Below, piece by piece: positions 1 through 9,810 of a stretch of 64,000 nt of DNA. The translations under genes were made by a program, and so were the position numbers. The DNA is from Pseudomonas sp. Root562. GTDB lineage: Bacteria; Pseudomonadota; Gammaproteobacteria; Pseudomonadales; Pseudomonadaceae. The notes below the pieces were generated by a model that saw only the letters and a list, made by a program, of their open reading frames with translations, did not search any database and had not been told where the DNA came from. The DNA is taken from contig NZ_LMGK01000002.1 in NCBI RefSeq assembly GCF_001427125.1, positions 124,001 to 188,000 on the forward strand, read 5' to 3'. How positions within the stretch are numbered: the stretch's first letter is position 1; each line of letters begins with the position of its first letter.

Positions 1-121
1 GGTGTACCCGGTTGCCTCGCTGATCGAAGGCAAATACTGGCCACCGGTCGGTCGTGTCGACAACGTGTTCGGCGATCGCAACCTGGTCTGCGCCTGCCCG
101 TCGATCGAAAGCTACGCTTAA
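1..121 (+). CDS. gcvP: Glycine dehydrogenase (decarboxylating), C-terminal end only
   Basis: Only the last 39 codons are inside the window; the frame begins at base 2 and ends with TAA at 119-121. The visible tail ([20 protein letters not shown], ending CPSIESYA) is the usual C-terminus of the P-protein of the glycine cleavage system. This pyridoxal-phosphate enzyme decarboxylates glycine and passes the aminomethyl group to lipoylated GcvH. The identification is supported by sdaA and gcvT directly downstream on the same strand, an arrangement I recall for the second glycine-cleavage cluster of Pseudomonas. Nothing can be said about the catalytic domains, which lie outside the window. Confidence 0.88.
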   Translation, partial: VYPVASLIEGKYWPPVGRVDNVFGDRNLVCACPSIESYA

Positions 122-129
122 TCAGATGA

Positions 130-157
130 GGGGGCGGGTTTGCTCGCCCCCGCGTTT
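130..157 (+). terminator. Possible intrinsic terminator after gcvP
   Basis: A GC-rich hairpin with a perfect 7-bp stem (GGGGGCG at 130-136, CGCCCCC at 145-151) starts 9 bases after the gcvP stop and is followed by a short T stretch (GTTT). The T tract is weak, so it may only attenuate read-through into sdaA. Confidence 0.5.
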
Positions 158-175
158 AAGAACACCACAAAACCC

Positions 176-265
176 TGTGGGAGCTGGCTTGCCAGCGATA
201 GCGGTGGGTCAGTCGACATTTTTGCTGCCTGATCCATCGCCATCGCTGGCAAGCCAGCTCCCACA
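176..265. repeat. REP-type palindrome (paired inverted REPs), family A
   Basis: The outer arms are perfect inverted repeats: TGTGGGAGCTGGCTTGCCAG at 176-195 and its complement at 246-265. They extend into GCGAT/ATCGC and flank a short unrelated spacer. Two inverted REP sequences close together is the architecture described as a REPIN in P. fluorescens. Near-identical arms recur at 15002-15091 and 38793-38885 in this window. Confidence 0.85.
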
Positions 266-323
266 AGGAATGCATCACGCCTGAATTCCGCCAACTCCTA
301 TAAGAAGAAACCGGAGAACAACC

Positions 324-1700
<1,377 letters not shown>

Positions 1701-1736
1701 TGCGCGCTCATCTGCACTCTTCTTCAGGAGCTGAAT

Positions 1737-2861
1737 ATGTCCACCGAACAACTGTTGAAAACCCCGTTGCATGCTCTGCACATCGAACTCGGCGCGCGCA
1801 TGGTGCCGTTCGCCGGCTATGACATGCCTGTGCAATATCCGTTGGGCGTGATGAAAGAACACCAGCACACCCGCGATCAGGCCGGTCTGTTCGATGTGTC
1901 GCACATGGGCCAGATTCGCCTGACCGGCGCCAATGCCGCCAAGGCCCTGGAAACCCTGGTTCCGGTGGATATCATCGACTTGCCCGTGGGCATGCAGCGT
2001 TATGCAATGTTCACCAACGAAAGCGGCGGCATCCTCGACGACCTGATGGTCGCCAACCTGGGTAACGACGAACTGTTCCTGGTGGTCAACGCTGCCTGCA
2101 AGGATCAAGACCTGGCGCATCTGCGCAAGCACATTGGCGAGCAGTGCACCATCGAGCCACTGTTCGAGGAGCGCGCCCTGCTCGCCCTCCAAGGACCGGC
2201 GGCCGTGACGGTACTGGCACGTCTGGCACCGGAAGTGGCGAAGATGACCTTCATGCAGTTCGCCCGGGTAAAACTGCTGGGTGTGGACTGTTTTGTCAGC
2301 CGCTCGGGTTACACCGGTGAAGACGGTTTCGAAATTTCCGTGCCGGCCGCCAACGCCGAAGCCCTGACCCGCGCACTGCTGGCGGAACCGGAAGTTGAAG
2401 CCATTGGCCTCGGCGCGCGTGACTCCCTGCGCCTGGAAGCTGGCTTGTGCCTGTACGGCCATGACATGAACACCGACACCACCCCCATCGAAGCCAGCCT
2501 GTTGTGGGCCATTTCCAAGCCGCGTCGGGCCGACGGAGCGCGTGCCGGTGGTTTCCCGGGGGCTGAAACCGTATTCGCCCAGCAACAGGGCGGAGTCAGC
2601 CGCAAACGTGTCGGCCTGCTACCGCAGGAACGGACGCCAGTGCGCGAAGGGGCGGAGATCGTCAACGAAGCCGGCGAGATCATCGGCAGCGTCTGCAGCG
2701 GTGGTTTCGGGCCAACCTTGGGTGCGCCATTGGCCATGGGTTACATCGACAGCGCGTACGTCGCGATCGATACACCCGTCTGGGCGATTGTTCGTGGGAA
2801 AAAGGTGGCTTTGCTTGTAAGCAAAATGCCATTTGTTCCACAACGCTACTACCGCGGCTGA
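1737..2861 (+). CDS. gcvT: Glycine cleavage system aminomethyltransferase (T-protein)
   Basis: Transfers the methylene group from aminomethylated GcvH to tetrahydrofolate, releasing ammonia. The 374-residue length and the hallmark stretches ([13 protein letters not shown] near residue 22, [10 protein letters not shown] near residue 50, [27 protein letters not shown]) are typical of the family. The start follows an AGGAG ribosome site 36 bases after sdaA, so the genes are probably co-transcribed. A cluster of AACGCA/TGCGTT repeats lies just after the stop. Confidence 0.96.
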   Translation: MSTEQLLKTPLHALHIELGARMVPFAGYDMPVQYPLGVMKEHQHTRDQAGLFDVSHMGQIRLTGANAAKALETLVPVDIIDLPVGMQRYAMFTNESGGILDDLMVANLGNDELFLVVNAACKDQDLAHLRKHIGEQCTIEPLFEERALLALQGPAAVTVLARLAPEVAKMTFMQFARVKLLGVDCFVSRSGYTGEDGFEISVPAANAEALTRALLAEPEVEAIGLGARDSLRLEAGLCLYGHDMNTDTTPIEASLLWAISKPRRADGARAGGFPGAETVFAQQQGGVSRKRVGLLPQERTPVREGAEIVNEAGEIIGSVCSGGFGPTLGAPLAMGYIDSAYVAIDTPVWAIVRGKKVALLVSKMPFVPQRYYRG

Positions 2862-2879
2862 TTGACTGTTCCTATAAGT

Positions 2880-2922
2880 AACGCAGTTGCGTTTAAAACG
2901 CACTAATGTGTAACGCAACTGC
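2880..2922. promoter_or_regulatory. Cluster of AACGCA/TGCGTT half-sites after gcvT
   Basis: Within 43 bases the 6-mer AACGCA occurs at 2880-2885, 2897-2902 and 2912-2917, and its complement at 2888-2893. The segment contains a perfect 11-bp inverted repeat (2883-2893 with 2912-2922). It could be a factor-independent hairpin lacking a clear T tail, or an operator for the downstream cold-shock gene. I cannot decide between these from sequence. Confidence 0.4.
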
Positions 2923-3263
2923 CATAAAATAGTGCATCGTTTGGCTTTAAGCTTCGATTATGAACTTTGCTTATAACGATCGAAAACAATTGAACAGCTC
3001 TGTCGCATAAGCCAGCACTAGTTGGCATATCAGGCCGTCAACGTGAGCAAATCCGGGCCTTTCACAGGGCTTGTTTTTTCTCCCGTAGTTGGCGTAGAGT
3101 TTGTTCACTGTGTTTGCATGGGTCGCTTGGAATCGTGACCTGGGCAGTAGCCTACAAGTTAGCTACATCCCGTTCGACGTCTTCTTACTCTCCTGCAACC
3201 AGCCCCAGTACTCTTTCATGAGAAGGAGACTGTCATTAATTTTTGCGTCAAAGGAAATAAGAA
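2923..3263 (+). promoter_or_regulatory. Upstream region and probable long leader of the cold-shock gene
   Basis: This gene-free stretch is locally AT-rich (around 2940-2990) and lies directly upstream of the CspA-type gene. A strong ribosome site (AAAGGAAATAAGAA) ends at the ATG. Long, structured leaders are known for cspA-type mRNAs and are inferred here. I see no coding potential, and I cannot place the transcription start. Confidence 0.45.
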
Positions 3264-3476
3264 ATGTCCCAACGTCAGAGCGGTACCGTCAAGTGGTTTA
3301 ACGACGAGAAAGGTTTTGGTTTTATCACTCCTGAAAGCGGTCCGGATCTGTTCGTGCATTTCCGCGCCATCCAGGGCAACGGCTTCAAGAGCCTGAAAGA
3401 AGGCCAGAAAGTGACTTTCGTCGCCGTGCAGGGCCAGAAAGGCATGCAGGCTGATGAAGTACAAGCAGAAGCCTAA
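3264..3476 (+). CDS. Cold-shock protein, CspA family
   Basis: A 70-residue single cold-shock domain (five-stranded OB fold) that binds single-stranded RNA/DNA and melts RNA secondary structure. Both nucleic-acid motifs are intact: RNP1 as KGFGFI and RNP2 as LFVHF, after the usual TVKWFN start. The gene is monocistronic, with its own leader and a strong terminator. It resembles the cold-shock domain encoded at 19590-20192. I cannot say which Pseudomonas Csp paralogue this is. Confidence 0.95.
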   Translation: MSQRQSGTVKWFNDEKGFGFITPESGPDLFVHFRAIQGNGFKSLKEGQKVTFVAVQGQKGMQADEVQAEA

Positions 3477-3488
3477 TCTTCTGTAACG

Positions 3489-3523
3489 AAAAAGCCCCCG
3501 ATGCTGACATCGGGGGCTTTTTT
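3489..3523 (+). terminator. Intrinsic terminator of the cold-shock gene
   Basis: A hairpin with stem AGCCCCCGATG / CATCGGGGGCT and a short loop, followed by TTTTTT, 13 bases after the stop codon. Confidence 0.93.
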
Positions 3524-3571
3524 GTGCGCGTAAATCCGTAAAATGGCTTCTTTTTACACCGAGAGCCCGCC

Positions 3572-4060
3572 ATGTCGAAACACCTGCTGAAGCCCCAGGG
3601 CGAATTTCCTGCCGCGGGCCTGGGTCGTCGCCTGGCAGCGATGTTCTATGACTTCCTGCTGTGTACGGCCCTGCTGATCGTCACCAGCGGCATCTACAAG
3701 ATGATTCAGATGGCGATCATCGGTGAAGAGAAAATGCGCACCCTGACCGAATCCGGCGCACTGGATGGCGACCCGCTGCTCTCGACCGTATTGTTTTTTG
3801 TACTGTTCGGCTTCTTCGCCAAGTTCTGGACTTACTCCGGCCAGACCCTGGGGATGCAGGTCTGGAGTATCCGCGTACAGAATGCCGATGGATCATCCAT
3901 CAGCCTGTGGCAGGCGCTATTGCGCTTTGTGGTGTCGATCGCATCGCTGCTGTGCGTGGGCCTCGGGTTCATCTGGTCGCTGTTCGACAAGCAGCAACGC
4001 AGCTGGCATGACATCTACTCCGACACCCAGCTTGTGCGCATTCCGAAGAAGACCAAATAA
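3572..4060 (+). CDS. RDD-family inner-membrane protein
   Basis: A 162-residue protein with the RDD domain layout. An N-terminal arginine-rich segment (GRRLAAMFYDFLL, about residues 19-31) leads into the first membrane helix. There are two further hydrophobic segments, about residues 70-90 and 110-138, and a basic C-terminus. The conserved GQTLGMQVWSIRV stretch after the second helix is typical. The family's biochemical role is largely unknown; members are linked to ion or solute transport. It appears to be a single-gene unit ending at a REP-like terminator. A second RDD protein is at 45397-46122. Confidence 0.85.
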   Translation: MSKHLLKPQGEFPAAGLGRRLAAMFYDFLLCTALLIVTSGIYKMIQMAIIGEEKMRTLTESGALDGDPLLSTVLFFVLFGFFAKFWTYSGQTLGMQVWSIRVQNADGSSISLWQALLRFVVSIASLLCVGLGFIWSLFDKQQRSWHDIYSDTQLVRIPKKTK

Positions 4061-4078
4061 TTTTCCGACACAGAAACC

Positions 4079-4117
4079 ACTGTGGGGAGCGAGCTTGCTC
4101 GTTCCCCACAGTTTTTT
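4079..4117 (+). terminator. REP-like hairpin acting as intrinsic terminator
   Basis: The hairpin CTGTGGGGAGCGAGC / GCTCGTTCCCCACAG is followed by TTTTTTAG, about 20 bases after the RDD stop. The stem resembles a single REP unit (TGTGGGAGC...GCTTGCTCG). The nadA gene converges on it from the other side. Confidence 0.85.
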
Positions 4118-4133
4118 AGTTGGCGGGAGTATC

Positions 4134-5192
4134 TTAAGCGTTACCGGCCAGTTTCATCCGCGCCGCCTGAGTGAAATCGAGCATCCGCTTCAACGGGCGA
4201 ATCGCTTGAGGAATCAGGGCCGGGTCGACGAAGATCTCATTCGTCCCTTCCTTCAGGCTCTTGAGCGTGCGCTCAAGGGTGTTCATGGCCATCCACGGGC
4301 AGTGTGCGCAACTGCGGCATGCGGCGCCGTTACCCGCTGTAGGCGCCTCGATGAACACCTTGTCCGGGCACAACTGCTGCATCTTGTAAAAAATGCCGCG
4401 ATCGGTCGCGACGATCAGCGTTTTGTTCGGCAGGGTCTGTGCCGCCGCAATCAACTGACTGGTCGAACCCACAGCATCCGCCAACTCGATGACCGAGGTT
4501 GGAGACTCAGGGTGCACCAGGATCGCCGCATCCGGATACAGCGCCTTCATGTCTTCGAGCTGCTTGGACTTGAATTCCTCGTGAACGATGCACGCACCGT
4601 CCCACAGCAACATGTCAGCACCGGTTTGACGTTGAATGTAGGTGCCCAGGTGCTTGTCCGGCCCCCAGATGATGGTTTCACCGTTGTCCATCAGGCTTTC
4701 AACGATCTCCAGTGCGCAACTGGAGGTCACGACCCAGTCCGCCCGGGCTTTGACCGCCGCCGAGGTGTTGGCATAAACCACAACCGTGCGCTCTGGATGC
4801 TGGTCGCAGAAGGCGGAAAACTCATCGACCGGGCAACCCAGATCCAGCGAACAGGTCGCCTCCAGTGTCGGCATCAGGATGCGCTTTTCGGGATTGAGGA
4901 TCTTGGCCGTCTCGCCCATGAATTTCACACCGGCGACCACTACGGTCTTGGCCGGGTGAGCATTGCCGAAGCGGGCCATCTCCAGCGAGTCGGAGACACA
5001 GCCACCGGTTTCTTCGGCCAGGGCCTGAATGACCGGATCGCAATAGAAGTGAGCCACCAACACTGCGTCCTGAGCTTTGAGCTCGGCAGCGATGGCGGCA
5101 CGGTAATGGGCCTCCTCTTGCGCGGTCAGCGGCTTGGGCTGCTTGGCGTCGAGGTGGGCTTGAACCAGAAGGCGTTCGGAAATCTGCGTCAT
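4134..5192 (-). CDS. nadA: Quinolinate synthase
   Basis: Condenses iminoaspartate with dihydroxyacetone phosphate to quinolinate in NAD biosynthesis. The 352-residue protein, read from the ATG at 5192 (MTQISERLL), matches the usual family length; an upstream in-frame ATG would add 33 uncharacteristic residues. The cysteines expected to bind the [4Fe-4S] cluster are visible in [18 protein letters not shown] and the [10 protein letters not shown] stretch near the C-terminus. The gene stands alone on the minus strand and converges with the RDD gene. Confidence 0.95.
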   Translation of the reverse strand: MTQISERLLVQAHLDAKQPKPLTAQEEAHYRAAIAAELKAQDAVLVAHFYCDPVIQALAEETGGCVSDSLEMARFGNAHPAKTVVVAGVKFMGETAKILNPEKRILMPTLEATCSLDLGCPVDEFSAFCDQHPERTVVVYANTSAAVKARADWVVTSSCALEIVESLMDNGETIIWGPDKHLGTYIQRQTGADMLLWDGACIVHEEFKSKQLEDMKALYPDAAILVHPESPTSVIELADAVGSTSQLIAAAQTLPNKTLIVATDRGIFYKMQQLCPDKVFIEAPTAGNGAACRSCAHCPWMAMNTLERTLKSLKEGTNEIFVDPALIPQAIRPLKRMLDFTQAARMKLAGNA

Positions 5193-5403
5193 GTTCGCAA
5201 GACCTGCAGGCGCATTCGCGCGAAAGTCGAGTATACACCCGGCTCCGGACCCTTCAGGGTACCGCCGGGAAATTGAGTATTCATCAGGCACGGACAGCGT
5301 TGAAGCTGCGCAAGGCTACAGAATATCCGGTGGATGCAAAAGATGATTCTGACTTGCGTCAGTTCGGTGCAGCCCAAGGCTTGGGCAAACACAAATCGCG
5401 GGC

Positions 5404-5450
5404 AAAAAAAAATCTGGAAATCCTCACTTTCGTGGGCCTTCCAGACTTTT
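5404..5450 (-). terminator. Intrinsic terminator of tRNA-Lys
   Basis: Read on the minus strand, a GTCTGGAA / TTCCAGAT hairpin is followed by nine T residues, about 20 bases after the tRNA 3' end. Confidence 0.88.
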
Positions 5451-5465
5451 AAAACAGCTTGAAAA

Positions 5466-5541
5466 TGGTGGGTCGTGTGGGATTCGAACCTACGACCAAT
5501 TGGTTAAAAGCCAACTGCTCTACCAACTGAGCTAACGACCC
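5466..5541 (-). tRNA. tRNA-Lys (anticodon UUU)
   Basis: A 76-nt cloverleaf on the minus strand. The acceptor 5' strand GGGTCGT pairs with ACGACCC, followed by an encoded CCA (complement of 5466-5468). The D arm reads AGCTCAGTTGGTAGAGC, the anticodon loop CTTTTAA carries UUU, and the T arm is GTAGGTTCGAATCCTAC. No integrase or att-like duplication is next to it. Confidence 0.98.
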
Positions 5542-5558
5542 GCTGTGTGGTGGCGCGT

Positions 5559-5586
5559 ATAATACTGATTTTTAAGGACTATTCAA
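5559..5586 (-). promoter_or_regulatory. Probable sigma-70 promoter of tRNA-Lys
   Basis: On the minus strand, TTGAAT (-35, 5586-5581) and TATTAT (-10, 5564-5559) are separated by 16 bases, and the tRNA 5' end lies about 18 bases further on. The -35 element overlaps the end of the queC terminator-like hairpin. Confidence 0.6.
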
Positions 5587-5622
5587 CACCTATTTTAAAA
5601 AAAATCAAAAATAAGGTGTTGG
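5584..5622 (-). terminator. Terminator-like hairpin overlapping the queC stop
   Basis: The near-palindrome AACACCTATTTT...AAATAAGGTGTT spans the last codons of queC and the following T/A tracts. The stem is AT-rich, so termination may be partial and some tRNA-Lys transcripts may start upstream in queC. Confidence 0.45.
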
Positions 5623-6297
5623 ATCGCTGATTCCGGCCGCCGCAAAGCCTTCCGCACGCAGTCGGCAGCTGTCGCACTTGCCGCATGCACGGCCTTCATC
5701 ATCAGCCTGATAGCAGGAAACGGTCAGGCCGTAGTTGACGCCAAGCTGGGTGCCAGCCTGGACAATCTGCGCTTTGCTGAGGTTTTGCAACGGCGCCTGA
5801 ATGCGAAAGCCATCGCCCTCTACACCCGCCTTGGTCGCCAGATTGGCCATGCGCTCGAATGACTCGATGAACTCGGGACGGCAGTCCGGGTAGCCGGAGT
5901 AATCCACTGCGTTGACACCGATGAAGATGTCGCGTGCGCCGAGCACTTCAGCCCAGCCCAACGCCAGTGACAGGAAAACCGTGTTGCGCGCTGGCACGTA
6001 AGTCACCGGAATGCCTTCGCCCAACTCCTCTGGAATATCGATGCTGGTGTCGGTCAGCGCCGAGCCGCCCATGCCATTGAAATTGAGACCGATGACCTTG
6101 TGCTCGATCACCCCCAAATCCCGGGCGACACGTTCGGCTGCGTACAGTTCGGCGTGAGACCGCTGACCGTAGTCGAAGCTCATGGTGTAGCAGCGATAAC
6201 CTTCGGCACGCGCCATGGCCACGACGGTTGCCGAGTCCAGGCCACCGGAAAGCAGGATAACCGCACGTTTTTCCGTAGTGTTCAGTTGTTCAGTCAT
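5605..6297 (-). CDS. queC: 7-cyano-7-deazaguanine synthase
   Basis: Makes preQ0 from 7-carboxy-7-deazaguanine, ATP and ammonia in the queuosine pathway. The 230-residue protein starts with an ATP-pyrophosphatase PP-loop ([11 protein letters not shown], about residues 14-24). It ends with the four-cysteine zinc site C-x8-C-x2-C-x2-C ([18 protein letters not shown]). The ATG at 6297 lies one base after the queE stop, so the two genes are one transcription unit. The longer in-frame start at 6399 would lie inside queE and is not used here. Confidence 0.96.
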   Translation of the reverse strand: MTEQLNTTEKRAVILLSGGLDSATVVAMARAEGYRCYTMSFDYGQRSHAELYAAERVARDLGVIEHKVIGLNFNGMGGSALTDTSIDIPEELGEGIPVTYVPARNTVFLSLALGWAEVLGARDIFIGVNAVDYSGYPDCRPEFIESFERMANLATKAGVEGDGFRIQAPLQNLSKAQIVQAGTQLGVNYGLTVSCYQADDEGRACGKCDSCRLRAEGFAAAGISDPTPYF

Positions 6298-6298
6298 C

Positions 6299-6946
6299 TC
6301 AGCGCCCCGGCTCGTCATTCCAAAGATACTTATGCAGCTGCAATTGCAAGCGTACCGGCAGATTATCCGCCACCACCCAGTCTGCAAGATCCCGAGCATT
6401 CAGATCATGGTGACTTGGCGAAAACAGGACCTCACCAGCGCGCTGGTCAAGACCATACTGGATCAGCTTGGATACGGACCAGTCATAGTCTTCGCGGGAA
6501 CAGATGACAAATTTCACCTGGTCGTTCGGCGTCAGCAGCTCGATGTTTTCATAGCGATTGCGATGCGCTTCCTTCGAACCCGGAGTTTTCAGGTCGACAA
6601 CGCGACTGACCCGGGAATCTACCGCCGAGATGTCGATAGAGCCACTGGTTTCCAGTGACACTTCGTAACCGGCGTCGCACAAACGCTTGAGCAACGGGAT
6701 GGCGTTGGGTTGCGCCAGGGGCTCGCCGCCCGTGACACAGACATAACGCGGACGGTAACCGGCAACCTGCTCGAGGATATCGTCGAGCGTGCGGATGGTT
6801 CCGCCAGTGAAGGCATAGGCGCTGTCGCAGTATTGGCAACGCAGAGGGCAACCGGTCAGGCGCACAAAAACTGTGGGCAGGCCAGCCGTCCGCGTTTCAC
6901 CCTGCAACGAGTAAAAAACTTCGGTAATTCTCAATGTGTCTTGCAT
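6299..6946 (-). CDS. queE: 7-carboxy-7-deazaguanine synthase (radical SAM)
   Basis: Catalyses the radical-SAM ring contraction of 6-carboxytetrahydropterin to 7-carboxy-7-deazaguanine, the step before QueC. The 215-residue protein carries the cluster motif CPLRCQYC (CxxxCxxC) after LQGE, and a TGGEPL motif for SAM binding about 45 residues later. The ATG at 6946 gives the common N-terminus [17 protein letters not shown]; a GTG three codons upstream is an alternative. Neither start has a strong ribosome site. Confidence 0.94.
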   Translation of the reverse strand: MQDTLRITEVFYSLQGETRTAGLPTVFVRLTGCPLRCQYCDSAYAFTGGTIRTLDDILEQVAGYRPRYVCVTGGEPLAQPNAIPLLKRLCDAGYEVSLETSGSIDISAVDSRVSRVVDLKTPGSKEAHRNRYENIELLTPNDQVKFVICSREDYDWSVSKLIQYGLDQRAGEVLFSPSHHDLNARDLADWVVADNLPVRLQLQLHKYLWNDEPGR

Positions 6947-7063
6947 AGTCGCCACGGGCGTAACAGCTAAACAGGCTGTCCGCCTCCGTCAGGCACTTCA
7001 AGGAACCCCGGCAATGCGCAGATCCCAAAAAGCGTGTTTCATAAAAAGGGCGTGAATTCTAAC

Positions 7064-7093
7064 GAAAAAACCCGCGGCAAGCGCGGGTTTCTT
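7064..7093 (-). terminator. Intrinsic terminator of the tol-pal-cpoB operon
   Basis: Read on the minus strand, AAACCCGCG / CGCGGGTTTTTTCG forms a tight hairpin with a T tail, about 20 bases beyond the cpoB stop. Confidence 0.9.
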
Positions 7094-7112
7094 CGAAAGG
7101 GCTCAAACAGCC

Positions 7113-7952
7113 TTACATTTTCTGCAGATCGCGTTGGGCCAACTGAGCAGCGGAAGTGCCCGGATATTGGGACACCACCTGCTGCAGAATGCCTTTTACC
7201 CGGTCGGTGTGACCCAGGCGGCGCTCTACATCAGCAAGCTTGTACAGCGAATCAGGCACTTTGGCGTGTTTCGGGTAAAGCTGCGAAACCTTGGCAAACG
7301 CCTGGCCTGCACCTTGCAGATCACCCTTGGCCAGGTTCACTTCACCCAACCAGTACTGGGCATTACCCGAGTATTGGCTATTCGGGTATTTGCGCAGGAA
7401 TGCGGCGAAGGCCTGGCTGGCCTTGTCGAAATCCTTGGCTTTGATCAGGTCGAAGGCGGCATCGTAATAGAGCTTTTCCTTCGCCGGATCCGCCGGTTCA
7501 CCGCCTGCCGCAGGTGCTTGAGCGGCGGCCGCCCCTGCACTCGCGCCAGCGGCTGCAGCAGGGGCATTCAGATCGCCACCGCCGGAAGAATTCTCAGGAG
7601 TCGCGGCTGGTGCAACGCCGGTTCCTATGCGCCGATCAAGATCCTGATATCGCTCCAGGTTTTCCTGCTTCATGCGCGCTACATCATTTTGCAGAACTTC
7701 AATTGCACCTTGCTGGCGCTCGATCTGTTGCTGCATTGATTGCAGTTGGTTGAACAGCTCGCCCTGTGCCGAGACAGGGGCCGAAACCCCTCCCCCGGCA
7801 TAGGCGCCGTTCGTACCGTAACCTGCAGGCGGATAACTGCTCCCGCTATTGTTATAGCCGGAGTCATTATCGACCACAGGAACCGCAGCCCACGCCGAAA
7901 GCGACGCGAGACTGAGAGCCAGAACAGTTACAGCACGACGGCACGTTCGCAT
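7113..7952 (-). CDS. cpoB: Cell-division coordinator CpoB (YbgF), Tol-Pal associated
   Basis: A periplasmic protein that links Tol-Pal outer-membrane constriction to septal peptidoglycan synthesis in characterised species. It has 279 residues: a signal peptide (1-22, ending AWA), a Gly/Ser/Tyr-rich linker, a short coiled coil (about 65-107, QLQSMQQQIERQQ), an Ala/Pro-rich linker, and TPR-type repeats over about 158-279 (AAFDLIKAKDFDKASQAF, QYWLGEVNLAKGD). It lies 6 bases after pal, as the last gene of the operon. Confidence 0.95.
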   Translation of the reverse strand: MRTCRRAVTVLALSLASLSAWAAVPVVDNDSGYNNSGSSYPPAGYGTNGAYAGGGVSAPVSAQGELFNQLQSMQQQIERQQGAIEVLQNDVARMKQENLERYQDLDRRIGTGVAPAATPENSSGGGDLNAPAAAAGASAGAAAAQAPAAGGEPADPAKEKLYYDAAFDLIKAKDFDKASQAFAAFLRKYPNSQYSGNAQYWLGEVNLAKGDLQGAGQAFAKVSQLYPKHAKVPDSLYKLADVERRLGHTDRVKGILQQVVSQYPGTSAAQLAQRDLQKM

Positions 7953-7958
7953 GACGAA

Positions 7959-8456
7959 TTACTTACGCAGTTCGACGCGACGGTTTTGAGCCCAGGACTG
8001 CTCGTCGTTGCCGGTAGCAACTGGACGCTCTTCGCCGTAGGAAACCAGTTCCAGCTGAGCTGGGGAAACGCCTTGCAGTACCAGGTAGCGTTGAACGGCT
8101 TTCGCACGACGCTCGCCCAGTGCCATGTTGTACTCACGAGTACCACGTTCGTCGGTGTTGCCTTCCAGTACAACGCGAGCGCCGTTTGCTTTCAGGTCTT
8201 TGGCGTGAACGTCCAGAGCGCGCATGGCTTCTGGCTTCAGGTCCGAGCTGTCGTATTCGAAGTAGAAAGTGGTGATAGCGCGCAGAGCAGCTTCTTCGCT
8301 CAGGGAGCCGTCGACTGCGCCAGTGTTTGCGCCGTAACCAGCGTTTGGATCTACAGCGCCTTCACCGGCATTGTCGCCGCCTTTGGACGAGCAACCTACA
8401 GCTACAGCCATGGCCAGAGCCAGCGCAGCAAATTTACCAAACTTCAGCATTTCCAT
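7959..8456 (-). CDS. pal: Peptidoglycan-associated lipoprotein Pal (OprL)
   Basis: An outer-membrane lipoprotein that binds diaminopimelate in peptidoglycan and TolB. The 165-residue precursor has a signal peptide with lipobox VAVGC (lipidated Cys at about residue 22), a Gly/Asn-rich linker, and an OmpA-type C-terminal domain. That domain includes [30 protein letters not shown] and the terminal NRRVELRK. The first ATG is chosen because TAGGAG lies 7 bases upstream; an ATG two codons later is also possible. Confidence 0.97.
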   Translation of the reverse strand: MEMLKFGKFAALALAMAVAVGCSSKGGDNAGEGAVDPNAGYGANTGAVDGSLSEEAALRAITTFYFEYDSSDLKPEAMRALDVHAKDLKANGARVVLEGNTDERGTREYNMALGERRAKAVQRYLVLQGVSPAQLELVSYGEERPVATGNDEQSWAQNRRVELRK

Positions 8457-8508
8457 CGTGAAACTCCTAATGAACCCCAGTGTGTTAAGTAAAACGTATA
8501 GCGCCGCG

Positions 8509-9810
8509 TCAGTTCAGGTAAGGGGACCAGGAAGGTTCTCTGACTTCGCCTTGTGCGGTAGGAAGCGGGAGCCTTACGCGTCCATTGATGGACACGAGCA
8601 TCAAGACTCCCCGGCCCTGCTGGCGGGTGGCGTAGATTACCATGGTGCCGTTGGGCGCAACAGTAGGCGACTCGTCCAGAGTGCTATCAGTGAGGATTTT
8701 TACACTACCGCGCTGCAAATCCTGAGCCGCCACTTTGAAATTGGTGAAACCATCCTGGCGGTGAATCATGACCAGGGTCTTTTCATCAGCCGACAGTTTT
8801 GGGTTGGCGTTGTAGTTACCCACGAACGTCACACGCTCCGCACCGCCGCCACCCACGCTGGTTTTGTAGATCTGCGGTTTGCCGCCACGGTCGGAAGTGA
8901 AGTAGATGGTCGAGCCATCCTTGCCCCAGAACGGTTCGGTGTTGATGCCCGGGCCGTTGGTGACACGGGTGATCTGACGCGAACCGAGGTTCATCACGTA
9001 GATGTCCGGGTTGCCGTCCTTGGACAGGACGAACGCCAGGCGATTGCCATCCGGCGACCAGGCAGGGGCACCGTTCAGGCCTTCGAAGTTGGTGATCTGC
9101 TCACGGCGACCGGTGTCGATGTTCTGCATGAACACTCGAGGACGCTTCTGCTCGAACGAGACGTAAGCGATGCGCTTGCCATCCGGTGCGAAACGCGGCG
9201 ACAGGATCGGCTCGCGCGATTGCAGCAGGGTCACGGCACGGGCACCGTCATAGTCCGAACGTTGCAGCGTGTAGCGCGTGTTCTTCTCGGAGAAACGCTC
9301 GGCCGTCACGTACAACAGGCGGGTCGAAAAGGCACCTTTGATACCGGTGAGCTTTTCGAACGACTGATCGGCGATGTAGTGCGACATGTCGCGCAATTGG
9401 TCGACGCCGCCAGACACGCTGCCCGTCAGCACTTGCTGCTCGGTGGCAACGTTGAACAGTGCGTATTGCACCTGCAGGCGACCGCCCGCCGGAACAATGC
9501 TGCCGACCATGACGTACTGGGCGCCAAGCGCCTTGAAGTCACGGAAGATGATTTCGCTGGCCTGGCTTGGCTGGCTGATCATGTTCTGCTTTGGAATCGG
9601 CGAGTAGTAACCCGAGTTACGCAGGTCGTTACCGATGATTTCCGCCATGTCGTCCGGCAGCACGCTGCCGCCCTGGTTACCGAACGGCACAACGGCGATC
9701 GGGGTAGCCCGATCACTGCCGCTGGTGACCAGAATGTTTTTTTCATCTGCCATCGCCAATCCTGCCATGCAGCAGATAGCGACGAGCATTCCTCGAAGAA
9801 GGTTTCTCAC
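8509..9810 (-). CDS. tolB: Tol-Pal system beta-propeller protein TolB
   Basis: A periplasmic protein of 433 residues. A Sec signal peptide (about 1-21, ending AMA) is followed by an N-terminal alpha/beta domain and a C-terminal six-bladed propeller. The propeller is visible as repeated W/F-SPDG or APDG motifs ([43 protein letters not shown]). It interacts with Pal and with the TolA C-terminus. The GTG start overlaps the tolA stop (GTGA), indicating translational coupling; the ribosome site is TGAGG. Confidence 0.97.
   Translation of the reverse strand: MRNLLRGMLVAICCMAGLAMADEKNILVTSGSDRATPIAVVPFGNQGGSVLPDDMAEIIGNDLRNSGYYSPIPKQNMISQPSQASEIIFRDFKALGAQYVMVGSIVPAGGRLQVQYALFNVATEQQVLTGSVSGGVDQLRDMSHYIADQSFEKLTGIKGAFSTRLLYVTAERFSEKNTRYTLQRSDYDGARAVTLLQSREPILSPRFAPDGKRIAYVSFEQKRPRVFMQNIDTGRREQITNFEGLNGAPAWSPDGNRLAFVLSKDGNPDIYVMNLGSRQITRVTNGPGINTEPFWGKDGSTIYFTSDRGGKPQIYKTSVGGGGAERVTFVGNYNANPKLSADEKTLVMIHRQDGFTNFKVAAQDLQRGSVKILTDSTLDESPTVAPNGTMVIYATRQQGRGVLMLVSINGRVRLPLPTAQGEVREPSWSPYLN

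Noticed and set aside
54..284. 76-codon frame at the left edge overlapping the gcvP end and the REP
   Set aside because: It spans the gcvP stop and a REP palindrome in another frame and has no family resemblance.
5466..5541. tRNA-Lys considered as an integration site for a mobile element
   Set aside because: There is no integrase gene, no direct repeat of the tRNA 3' end, and flanking genes are core functions.
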